Below, piece by piece: positions 11,144 to 20,619 of a DNA stretch of 64,000 nucleotides. The notes under the pieces are model-generated. The model worked only from the letters and a program-made list of their open reading frames with translations. It ran no database searches and had not been told where the DNA came from. This DNA is from Tetrastigma voinierianum. Taxonomy: Eukaryota; Streptophyta; Magnoliopsida; Vitales; Vitaceae. The stretch is from positions 372,001 through 436,000 of the forward strand of contig JAEQBH010004662.1 of assembly GCA_016808115.1 (NCBI GenBank). The letters are read 5' to 3'. Position 1 is the stretch's first letter; each line of letters opens with the position of its first letter. The translations under genes and the position numbers were made by a program.

Positions 11144-12330
11144 TATGGGTTCGGGTCGCTCTTCTTCTTTACGTATTGGTGATGATTCTTCAGTTGTTGT
11201 CGCTTCCGGATCTGTTAGGATGCTTCTCCGGTCGTTTCCTGACCGTGGTTACCTAAACGCTCATGGGGCCCTCCTCTTCCCTTGATAAGTATTGGGCAAA
11301 ATAAACCCAATAAAATATCCTCGTAAGTAAGATTACCCAAATCACGCCCAACATGCCGCGGATCGTGGGACTCAGTGGGCTCGATCCTTCGTATGGGGCT
11401 ACCTTTGCCTCAACACATCGACCTCCCTCGATCCGAGTACGGACCCCGACGCCCGACACTTTTTATGCACTTCCCCGGGCCTGATGGTATAAGCTTTGAG
11501 GTCGCCTTGATAATGGTCTTCGCTTTTCCACGCACCCCTTCAAGAAAGAGGTTCGCAACATTTCAATGTCATTCTTCCCAACTCGCTCCCAACGGTCGGC
11601 ATTTCGTGGCCTATTGGCCTTTGAGGACAGGGGCTCGCGCCCCTAGTATGGCTCAGCTCTCTATCTTTTTAGCCCAAAGGAGACTACCGAGGCTTCCTTA
11701 TTTCTCCGCGCCCCGAGCTCCTTTTGGTGATCAATGATCTTCCTTTTTCCCATAGGTCGGGAAGGACGTTATTTCTTTGTGCCAAGGGTCGCGAATCGGG
11801 AATATGACCTTTCGACAAGGATGGCATCGGGGCGTTCCGTGGCTTGACTACCCCGATAATCTTTCGTAAGTGTTTGCCCTGCTGTGTAATCATGTGAAGG
11901 TTGTTGAATATTTCGATTTTGCATTATTCTCATGCTTCCCGTGCTCGACTAATCTTTGCGTCAAGATAATGTCGTAGCCTGCGTCGCGGAATGTCCTCGC
12001 CGTCCTGGCGGAGTCGAGCAAAACGGACATTTCGGGTCTGGTCGAAATTAAGGTCCGCACGTTCATCGCTTGAGGCCCTGCTTCCTTCCAATCATGGAGT
12101 CTTCTCCCATTAGCTTACCGCAGCCTACTCCACAGCGAAAGAGATTTTGCTCCAAGGGGGGGCACTATCTCTAAGCCCCGAAAGGGCGGAAAAATCAAGC
12201 TCCACCGAGATCGTCGGAGCCACAAGGTTTAGAAATTGGGCCTCCCACTCTCTTGCTCGAAGGCCGTGAGCGCGGGCTAGCTGCTCGCGGGCCGAGGGGC
12301 TCGTGGTCACGGCAGCTCTTCCGCCTTCTA
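11144..12330 (+). pseudogene. Antisense extra ORF of element F, gypsy-type 'Transposase_28'-like
   Basis: Gene remnant on the strand opposite to gag-pol of F, between the end of pol and the 3' LTR. Visible islands: MGSGRSSSLRIGDDSS at 11,144 as a plausible N-terminus; YGPRRPTLFMHFPGPDGISF at 11,420-11,500; HSSQLAPNGRHFVAYWPL at 11,567-11,625; GARAPSMAQLSIF at 11,632-11,670; RSGRTLFLCAKGRES at 11,757-11,800; GVPWLDYPDNL at 11,830-11,865; and a basic stretch KPRKGGKIKLHRDRR near 12,175-12,215. The order and wording match the domain Pfam calls a putative gypsy-type transposon protein (PF04195), which I assign from memory. The function is unknown. Extra antisense frames in Tat elements are documented. 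Stops and frameshifts break this copy. Confidence 0.7.
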
Positions 12331-13559
12331 AGCTCGTTGCAGCAAAATCTCGATGGAGCCGCTGAGTACCAAGTATGAAGAAAGTTTATTACTGCCTGAA
12401 TCGCCTTTTGAGAGTGCTAGGCCACCTCAAGGGTGGAAGAGTTGAAAAGAAAATCCCAATCAAAGTTAATAAGATGAAGACTTCGCTCTTCACCGTCGAA
12501 TCGCGGCCAGGCGACCGTTCACGGCGGGAGCCTCACTGGAGGTCTTAAAGCGCTCGCTGATGGCGCTCGGTCTCGTTCCTTCGTGTGGTTGCCTCGCAAA
12601 GTCCTTGTATCTCGCATAGTGTCTCGCTTTTCGTGCCGATCCCGTGTCGATGTTGACTTTATGTTTGATGCGCAGTAGCCATTCATTTGAAGCGGTCCGG
12701 GCCGATAAGGCCAAACTAAACTGAAAAGCATGTAAAATGCCAGATTTATAAGGCGGCGGCCTTTCTTTGAGCGCCGACCTAGCCGCAGAACCCGGCGCAG
12801 CCGCATGACCGGCGGTGGAGAGACTTAAATCGATCTAAAGCATACCACGCCGGCTCGTGTTTCCTGCGGCAAGAGAGACGGCCCGGCGAAGCCACGCGGT
12901 TGAAAGCGAGCTTCTAAGGTCCGGTGAGCCCGGTGTTGGCTCGAATGATTTGGATCGGTACCCCGCGATAGTCGCGCCCCTCCAGCACGGAAGCCACGCT
13001 GTGGATGAGCCCGTCGTGACCGCGACCGCTGGAGTCCCAAGAGTGAGCGCCGCTTGCAGCCACTACGACTGTGATAGAGTAGCGCAGCCTAGCCGTGGCT
13101 CGTGGCGAGGCCTCCGAGGCGCTACGAACCGCTCTCGCGTACCCAGGCTCCAAACTCCGCGGGAGCTACTGAAGAGGAGGCCGGATTGGCGCGAGATCTT
13201 CACAGCGCATATCCTCGGTCGTCAGAGGGATGATGTTGTCAGCATCGGCACCGCCAATGCCTGCCCCAGGTGGCTCGCCGCCAGGCGTCGTTAACGCCCA
13301 CCCACTTGGACTCAACTCGATCCTGCGATGAGGAAAGAGCCTTTCTCGCAAATTATTCTCAAGAACTTATACCGCCGGGGTCACCTCCCTCTTCACCGCT
13401 CCATCCGTTCCCTCCCGCTGATGCCCAGGGTTTCGCATCATTTGCCCGCCGACATCGACTTTTATATTTTTCTTTATGTACACCGCTCGTCGCTTGGGGC
13501 CCGAGAGACATATGTAGCCTCCTTTTAATAAATATTCATTTTTATCGCCTCAAGGCTTC
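12331..13559. other. F 3' untranslated region, unassigned GC-rich part
   Basis: GC-rich. Several frames are open (for example plus-strand 12,857-13,294) but none is recognised. It may hold the C-terminal part of the antisense gene. The right end turns AT-rich with an AATAAA motif at 13,527. Confidence 0.4.
13527..13532 (+). terminator. Candidate polyadenylation signal, antisense strand of F
   Basis: AATAAA inside a T-rich stretch downstream of the antisense frame and just before the 82-bp array. Sequence alone cannot show that it is used. Confidence 0.3.
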
Positions 13560-14040
13560 TCATCAGATGCTTCTTCATGAATCAGATGGCCCGACCGTGG
13601 TCCAGCCATAAAATGCTCGTCAATCGAGTCACGGAGTTTGTTGACCGGCTTCGCTCGAGCCGATCCGATCTTCTTAGCCGTATGACCCGGCCGCGCAGCT
13701 CGCTTGATTTTGAGCGGTTCACCTCCCACCGGCCGACTTAGTACGAGTCGAACCGATTCCTTGGGGCCGATGACCCCTTTTGTTGGGAGCTCATTGAGCT
13801 CGGTCGGCCCACCTCCATCTACTACTTGTGGCGAGCTGAGTCGATTCTTAGGTTGCATGACTTCTTTTGGCGTAGTCGTCATTTTGAGCGCTCACCCACC
13901 CGACTTGTATGAGCTGAAATGATTCTCAGTCGTACGACCTCTTTCTGTGCAGCTCGCATTTTGAGCCACCTCCATCTACTGTACTTGTATGAGCTGAACT
14001 CGATCCCTTAGGCTGTATGACCTCGTGTTTAAGCTGAGCT
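13560..14040. repeat. Tandem array, about five copies of an 80-88 bp unit, in F 3' UTR
   Basis: Repeated core GAGCTGA..CGATTCTTAGG..GCATGACCTC followed by a CTCGCATTTTGAGC block and an ACCTCCATCTACT block. The GATTC/GATCC core sits at about 13,667, 13,755, 13,843, 13,921 and 14,002, spacings of 88, 88, 78 and 81. Copies are diverged. Confidence 0.75.
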
Positions 14041-14079
14041 CTCGTAAATGTGAGCCATCACCTCAAGGCCAGGTAAAAT

Positions 14080-15085
14080 TTTGGTGGTGTTCCCCACCAG
14101 CTGATCCCACCCGCAGCTGGCTCCTCGTGCGGGCGCATGAACTCGCCAAAGCGAAGCATCGGGCTCGCGCTGCAGGGCCTTGTGGCGCCTGTACCGAGCC
14201 GATCCGGCCTGAAGGCGGGTTTGCGCCGGGAGTGGATCACCGTCACGTAGAAGCACGCTCCTGGGCAGTGGCCTTGTGGCGTTCCAACTAGCGGTAATGT
14301 AGCCGAGCCATGCCTTAATCCTTGAGGCGCGTGTCTCGTGCAAAGTGAGAGATGAGAGCTCGCCAAAGTGAGCTACTCGGGCTTCGGGCGCTATGGCCTG
14401 TATGCTCCAAATCGAGGGCAATGTAGCCGAGTGGCAATGTAGCCCGAGCAGGGTTCGACCTCTGAGGCAACGTGGCCTCGTGCGTATAGATGAGCCTCGC
14501 CGCAGCGCCACGCGCTTCCGTACCTGTGGCGCCCACTCGAAGTGGCGTATGTAGCCAGTGGCAATGTAGCCCCGGAGGCCGTGGTTCCGACTCGAGGCAG
14601 CCGTGGGCCTCGTGCGTAGCAGAGATGAGCTCGTCAAAGTGAGCTACTAGGCTCCCCGCGCTACCGTGGCCTCAGCGGGCGTTCCGCCAGCGCGATGGGG
14701 AAATGGTGCGGCAATGTAGCTCTGAGTCGTCCGATTCCCGAGGCGGCCAGGCCCGTGCAAAGTACCGAGTCGCCAAAGTGAGCTACTAGGCCCCGCGCCG
14801 TGGCCTGCGGCGTTCCGCCAGGAAGCGGCCGATGTACGAGCGGCAATGTAGCCCGAGCCGGTCTCGACTCCTGGCGCGCCGTGGCCTCGCGGCGCAGTAG
14901 ATGAGCTCGCCGGCGAAGCCACCGCCCCGGCGCCAGGGCTCGTGGTGGCTGCTCCGTACTTAGTGCAGCCATGTGTACCGAGCGGGCACGTAGTTTGAGT
15001 CGGTCCGACTTCTCTCGAGACGCATGCCCGGTGCAGCAGCAGATGAGCTCGCCAAAGTGAGCTACCGGGCTCCTTCGGGCCGCAC
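14080..15085. repeat. Tandem array, about seven copies of a 138-bp unit, in F 3' UTR
   Basis: The landmark GATGAGCTCGCCAAAGTGAGCTAC recurs, with variation, at about 14,139, 14,353, 14,487, 14,628, 14,765, 14,903 and 15,042. A second landmark, GGCAATGTAGCCCGAG, recurs between them and is often doubled. Apart from the first gap (214), spacing is 134-141 bp. Because 138 is a multiple of three, two long minus-strand frames (14,029-14,637 and 14,647-15,201) run through the array with repeating SSSLWR-like words. I treat these as a by-product of the repeat and not as genes. Confidence 0.85.
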
Positions 15086-15923
15086 ACCGCCGATTGAACC
15101 GGCCGCGTATGCCATTCGACTTCGATTTTCTTGAAAGGCGCTAACGCCTTTAATGCTGATCGATGAGAATTTGGAATCATTCGGCCTAATTCCAAAAGCA
15201 CTGCCTCTCATGTGTCGGTGGCTCCATCGCTTTCTCAGAATCCATGTTTAGAGATTTTCATTTTTCATGGTGGGTGAATCAAATTCGCCAGCGGATGGAA
15301 CCTGAGTTCGACCCGCTTCTACCGTGGGGTTCGCCTAAAGCTTCTAAATGGCTCTACTAGATCTCGCTTGTGGGAGTTGTGTTTTTCCCGCCTCCCCTTT
15401 ACGGGAGTCATGTTATTCCCAGCTTCGTGCGTGGGATGGCATAAGGAGGGGGCGCGAACTTGAGTCGCCTTTTCGCTTTTATTCTTTTCTCCTCTCCTTT
15501 CTTTCTTCACTTCTTTTTCATCTTCTTTCTTTATCTCATTCTCCCCTCTCCTTCCTTCCGCAGATAAACTCTTTCCATCCCTTTTTCTTTCCTTCCTTTT
15601 TCCACTTCTTTTTCTTTTCCTTCTCCTCCTCATTCTGGTCTTTCCCAAATTCTCCCTTCCTTCTTTTTTTTTTTTTTTCTTTTGAGGGAACTATTTGTAC
15701 CGAATGCTTTCAAGATGTAATCGATGACACCACTGATTGTAACTAAATGTAGTTCAATTGAAATAAAGAGAAACTTTTCCTTTTATGTCTATGAACTTCT
15801 CATTGTGCCTTTTTCTGAGTTTTATATATCTCGAATCGTCAGACTTGACAACATAATTACCGAACGCTCAACTCACACCACCTAAGTATTAATAGGTTTT
15901 TATTTAACCTTATAAACCGATGC
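15086..15923. other. F 3' UTR between pol stop and the repeat arrays
   Basis: No coding signal. It contains a roughly 210-bp run almost purely of C and T on the plus strand (15,475-15,685; purine-rich in the element's sense) and a plus-strand AATAAA at 15,762-15,767 inside an AT-rich stretch. Confidence 0.6.
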
Positions 15924-17100
15924 TTACCTGTAAAATGTTAAAGATGTTCCGCAAGACCCATGTATGTCAGAAGATTTTTCCCTTCCTCTCACCGAGCTCA
16001 TACTGCCCTACCGACGACGAGATATGATGTAAGGACCTTCCTGGCCCAGCTTTTCCATGCGCGCCTAAGTTCTTCCTTGTCAAGCAGGAGTTTCTTTAAG
16101 ACCAAATCACCCAAAAGATGTAGCTTCTGGGGTTTGACTTTTTTATCAGAAGACTGGTCAGCCTTCCTTTGATGTCTCCTCCGCGCGCTTTAGGACTTGC
16201 TCCTAAGCCATCTAGGAGATCTGGGCAGAACGCAAGGCTTCAGTCATCAGGTTCCACCGACGCTTAACTCGATCCTAGGAGACTTTATTCCGACCTCAAC
16301 GGGGGGGCTACTCGGCCTCAAGTGGCCAAAGGCTGTGCAACGGGGTTTCCCAAGCGACTTCAGAGCCAGCCCCTAGAGTGGCCCATTGCCCTCAGGAGGC
16401 ATTCACCCACTTCATCTTCCTGGTCTTCAAGGCGCTTTAAGGGCTCCCGATAAGGACTTCACAAATCGCATCGCGTGCTGAGATGAGTAATAATTTTTAA
16501 TCTCAGCCGTGGCGTACGAAATCTCTCGACTCGTTGTCAAACTATTTTCCGTTGTCCGATACTGTGGCTCGATACCAAACTCGCATATGATGGCTAGCCA
16601 CACAAAATCGCTGCATCTTCGCTTCCGTAATTGCGCCAAAGGCTCGGCTTCCACCCACTTGGTGAAGTAATCCACTGTGACGATTATGAATTTGCACTGA
16701 CCCTTACTAATAGGCAGGGGTCCTGCAGTAGTGATGTCCAAACCCCAATCGTTGGAAAGGCCGTGGGCTTGCATCGACGTTAAGGCTCCTGGCGAGAGGC
16801 GTGAGATATCAAGGCACCGCAGACTAGATTTCGAATTAGTCGTGTTGCACTTTACATTGTAGGGCCGCATCCCCGCTTCAAAGACTTTCCTAATGCTCAG
16901 CCCATATGATTCCCGCATACACCCTGTTCTTCTCTCGCACGACCGGTGTCTTCTCCCGCGATACGAAGGAGCGAAAATCCTCGCCAGAGGCTTCCTCGTG
17001 ATTGGTAAACCCAGCGCACCCGCCCTTATTTTAGCCGCTTCTTCGGGTCGCCCGGCAGGCTTCCCGCCTATAATATAATCCCAATGGGCTCCATCCAAGT
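15924..17100 (-). pseudogene. Tat-type integrase, including C-terminal domain (element F)
   Basis: Integrase of F on the minus strand. The best island, in the 223-codon frame at 16,427-17,098, reads HWDYIIGGKPAG, then ISRLSPGALTSMQAHGLS, GLDITTAGPLPISKGQCKF, VDYFTKWVEAEPLAQ and KNYYSSQHA. These match in order the spacer, zinc-binding end and catalytic core of Tat/Athila-like integrases. The first core Asp is present (GLDI), and the family's SDNG word has decayed to an RTTENS stretch. Left of 16,427 the C-terminal domain is visible out of frame (VEVGIKSPRIEL near 16,285; KKVKPQKLHLLGDLVLKK near 16,100). The expected stop falls at about 15,924. Not functional. Confidence 0.92.
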
Positions 17101-17900
17101 CGGTTTAACCGACCAACCACCTCAGCCATGGGAGATAGATCGAGGTTCCGCTTAGGCTCGATGTGTCGACCCGGCGAGGTCTTCTCTTGTGAGGCTGTGT
17201 GGTTGTTTCGCCCAAAGCGCCGCCTGGAGCTCCTCCCGCTCCCGGGACATGCTTGACCTGAACCAACACGAATTTTTTCAATATGTCACGAACTTTTCGG
17301 AGGTATAGAATCATCCTTTCACTTTGGCTCCGTGAGGGTATCTTCTATTTGACCACCAACTGAGTCACCGTAGGGTCCCTAGATGGTCGACATCCAATGA
17401 ATGGGCGAAAGCCAGAGCTCCACTGGCCTTCATACTTCTACTTCGCGCATAAAAGTATGAACTAAATCATGCGCACTCAATGTCTATTCTTCTGGGGAAG
17501 TTAGGATAAGACCTGCTCCGCTCCCTTACGCGTCAAGCTCCATCCCTACGAGCTTCCATGGAGAGAGGCCTTACCGTTACTTGGGCATCCTTTGCGGGTT
17601 CCTGATGTAAAACTCCATGACGGTCGCAAGACTCTGCCCTTTACGCGCTTTGGCCCCAGATTCATAACCAACCGCCAGCCTCTATGGCCCACTTCACAGC
17701 CCTTCTCTGAGGTTCCCCCCTCGGTTGGCGTCACTGCTCTCACCCGGCAGGCACCGTTGGATATTCTATGGTATGAGCCCTGAAATATATGGGCGGAGCT
17801 TCCGAGTCAGCGTTACCAAAGAGCCAAAATTAATCTCTTCCATTCTTGGCACTTCCTCGCCCTAGAAATGACCGTAATAGTAACCGGCGTCGAATCCGCT
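17100..17900 (-). pseudogene. Tat-type RNase H domain (element F)
   Basis: Lies between RT and integrase on the minus strand. The clearest part is its end at 17,220-17,315: YLRKVRDILKKF then VLVQVKHVPGA, the Tat RNase H ending. Just upstream (17,330-17,385) QLVVKQIED-like sequence appears in another frame. Residues further upstream (17,420-17,900) are too damaged to assign singly, but the spacing fits one RNase H domain. Confidence 0.75.
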
Positions 17901-18880
17901 CTTATCTCCGACGAGACGCGGTTGAAAAGTCCGACATGGCTAAGATAGAGTAAGGAGCTCCTTCACAGATTCTACTAGAATGGAGGGGGAACTCAGGCGC
18001 TTTTCAAGCCGAGAATGCTTCTTCACACTTTGGCGCTCCTGATGAAAGGTTTTCAATCGAAAGAAAGGCTACATTGTCACTTGCCCTCGGATACGAACCT
18101 ACTTAAAGTCGCAATCCTTCCTCACAAAAGTCAGACTTTACACTGCAGGGTGATCTGCACTACCAACGCCTTGACTTTCCAGATTTGCACCTGGCCTCCG
18201 GTGGCCATCATGGAAAAACCATGAATCTTCCGCCCACATCATACTACCTGGGCTCTGATTTAGATGTCAGAACTTTAGGATTGGAATGTCGAGAGATGAG
18301 TGATGTGAAGGTCGGGCTTCTGTGGTGGATTCACATGTCGTCTGGCGTATACCCGCATAGTTGCGCCTATCTCGCTCGGAACATCCGGGCCACTAACCTC
18401 CGGTAGTGGCTCCCTGCTCTGAGTCTAGCCGGCGATCCCGATACAATAGTTCCCCGCGTACCGTGATGAAGAATCCAGTCTTTTCTTGGTCGTCTGGGTC
18501 CATGCTCATCCGGGTTAGCCTGAAAAGCATCCATAAACCGAAGTTCATGGCCTGCCGTGGAGTGCACGATGAGGTCGATCCCCAGTGAAGCCGTCTCGCG
18601 ATTTCGTTTTATGTCGAAGTCGACAGAGTCGCCACTTCGCCGCTTGCTTTCTTGACGGCACCGACGCAGCCAACCACTCAAGATACTCCACCTCCCGACG
18701 CCCCCGCCGGCGAGCTTACCGACTCGTTGGATGGCTATCTTTCCTCGTGCGGCTCCTTCGCTTTGCTTGACCGGCCAGCGATCGCCGTGTTCGAAGATAC
18801 GTAGGATTACCAGAGGGTCAATTCTCCTCCCATCTGCGCCGCCACGCGGCGACGCCGCTCGTCTCAAAACCAAGTAAGGA
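17900..18880 (-). pseudogene. Tat-type reverse transcriptase, N-terminal half recognised (element F)
   Basis: The 168-codon minus frame at 18,367-18,873, read across frameshifts, contains VEYLEWLAASV (near 18,680), KWRLC, IDLIVHSTAGHEL (18,548-18,588), FMDAF, a DQEKT-like stretch, and RRLVARMFRA at the left end. This order is that of Tat RTs up to fingers and palm. The catalytic aspartate pair and thumb should lie in 17,900-18,360, where I could not recognise them. Strand and neighbours agree with protease to the right and RNase H to the left. Confidence 0.85.
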
Positions 18881-18949
18881 GGCTTTTGAGGTCTTTTGCT
18901 AACTTGGAGCCGATATCATGAGATGTTGTGAGTGGAATCATCGGTAAAT

Positions 18950-19560
18950 CTGCAGTTCACAATTCTTCTAAGGGCTCGGGTCGGGTGAGCTTTATCCTTG
19001 TATGTCCAGCTCTCGTCCATGTCACGTTAATCGATTGCTTTCTACTTCTTGGGTACGTGTAGCATTCCCACAGCTGTTGATCTCCTCAGACCATCCTACT
19101 CAGGTATCTGGTTGGGAACTTGATTATCCTTGGAGGGATGACTTCTTCGACTTGAGAGATTCTGCCCAACAACATATTATATCTTGATGGGCGTACAATG
19201 AGGATCTGCCTGTTTGTCGTCGCTGGCAAGGGCTCTCAGGTGAAACGCACACGGAGTTAGTTGAGCCCAGGTAACACCTTTTCCTCTCGAGAGAATCCCG
19301 CGGATGTGTTGACGGGCTCCAGTTTTCTCTCCCGATGCTATTTTATCGAAAGTAGCGAAGATGATGTCGGTAGAACTCGTTTATCAACTAAAACCCAGAT
19401 GGGTGGCTTTTTGTTGGCCTGATTGCTCGAGCCTTAGCGGGTTGTCATGGGGTGTTGGCATCCTCAGATCAATCGAGAGAAATGTGAAGTGTCGAGCGCG
19501 TGGGGTTTGAGATAAAGCATATTTTTCATATTCAGCAATAAGCGTCTGTGGGAGTAAGGG
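18950..19560 (-). pseudogene. Retropepsin-like protease region (element F)
   Basis: On the minus strand the order is ARHFTFLSIDLRMPTPHDNPL (19,410-19,490), an LVDK..STDIIF-like active-site stretch (19,355-19,395), and an YNMLLGR-like remnant (near 19,165-19,190). These are landmarks of the Tat aspartic protease, which would cut the polyprotein. The active-site Asp is kept (LVD), but the glycine next to it in the family's LVDGGSS word is lost in a frameshift. The tail toward 18,950 has a VRGDQQ remnant typical of the protease-RT junction. Confidence 0.65.
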
Positions 19561-19899
19561 TTTTCCCAGAGTTGAACTAGACTCTCACTCCTCCTGCCCA
19601 GTCTCCCGAGAGATCCATGGATTCTCGAAGGTTCTTGCAGTCATCGTCTATGAAGCGTAGTTGTTAGAAGTTGGAACTTTGTTGGCGCGGTTTGGTCAGG
19701 CACGATTTCTGGGCTTGACCCTGGGGGTATCTCTGTGGAATGGATGTTCAGTATTTGTATTAAGTACTATTTCTCTCTTTAGGTTGTATACGGTTAACAG
19801 ATTCGATGTCAACAGTCCCACATGGAACTCGCCGTCACTGGTGTTGTCCTTGTGGCGGGATCAGGTTCATTTGAGTTGGCCGCTCTCGGGAGCTGACTT

Positions 19900-20619
19900 T
19901 CATTTGCCACCATACCGGGGACACGACCTGCGAAATTTGTTAGAAGTGAAGCCGTGGCGAATGCGTCGTCTTCCAGTACGAACAGACCCAGACGATCCGG
20001 GGTTTCCATACTTACGGGGTGTCATCTTTCTTTGAGGATGTTTCAGATGCTTTTTTATCTGCCAGGGCTTGAGATCTCGTCGTTATACGTCCCTTTCTTC
20101 TGCTGCCGTTGCGATGCTGCTTAGATATGAGGGCTTGTGGTTTACTCTTCTCTACTAGAGCACCTCGGCCATGCGCGGGGGTTCTTTGAGATGGAAAACA
20201 TCGGATCAGCCATTGCCTCTGGCTTGACAATGAATCACGATGATTACAATTTTCGCCAGGCATTTCTCATATCTACCCCGGGGACTGGTTCCCAGATGTT
20301 TTTGGGTGGACTTGGACTTTCTACTTGAGCCGCAGCGATCGATAGATGGTAACTCGGGAAACTGCGAGTGTGTGGCTCAGATGAAGTGGGAGGCGAGCGA
20401 TAGATAGTTCTAGATGAAGAGATTGATGAAGATTTGGTCTAATCATGGAATAAAGTTGCCCACCTAATTATCAGTGGCGAAATACGTTAAGTCTGAAGTC
20501 TGATATCCATGTAACTCCATTTGGTTTTGCCCCAAAAAGTGATTGAGGGTGGTCAGCGGGATCTTTGATTCCATCACGAATGAGTTTCAAAGTGAGCGTA
20601 AGTTTATTGGAAGGGGGTA
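19900..20619 (-). pseudogene. gag core, C-terminal side of the split gag (element F)
   Basis: Read across frameshifts on the minus strand, this carries the gag capsid order of Tat elements: an FQTKWSYMDI-like stretch near 20,500-20,545 and a MADPMF...KNPRAWP-like stretch near 20,160-20,215. Downstream is a lysine- and serine-rich tail with ITTRSQALADKKASETSS at 20,050-20,105. The beginning of gag lies on the far side of element E at 30,568-31,000, so E disrupted this gene. Confidence 0.6.

Noticed and set aside
12857..13294. 145-codon plus-strand frame in GC-rich F 3' UTR
   Set aside because: GC-rich DNA has few stops by chance, the translation is arginine-rich without a recognisable domain, and no related frame continues on either side.
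15319..15746. Lys/Arg/Glu-rich minus frame and Phe/Ser/Leu-rich plus frame
   Set aside because: Both are translations of the pyrimidine tract, low complexity with no domain.
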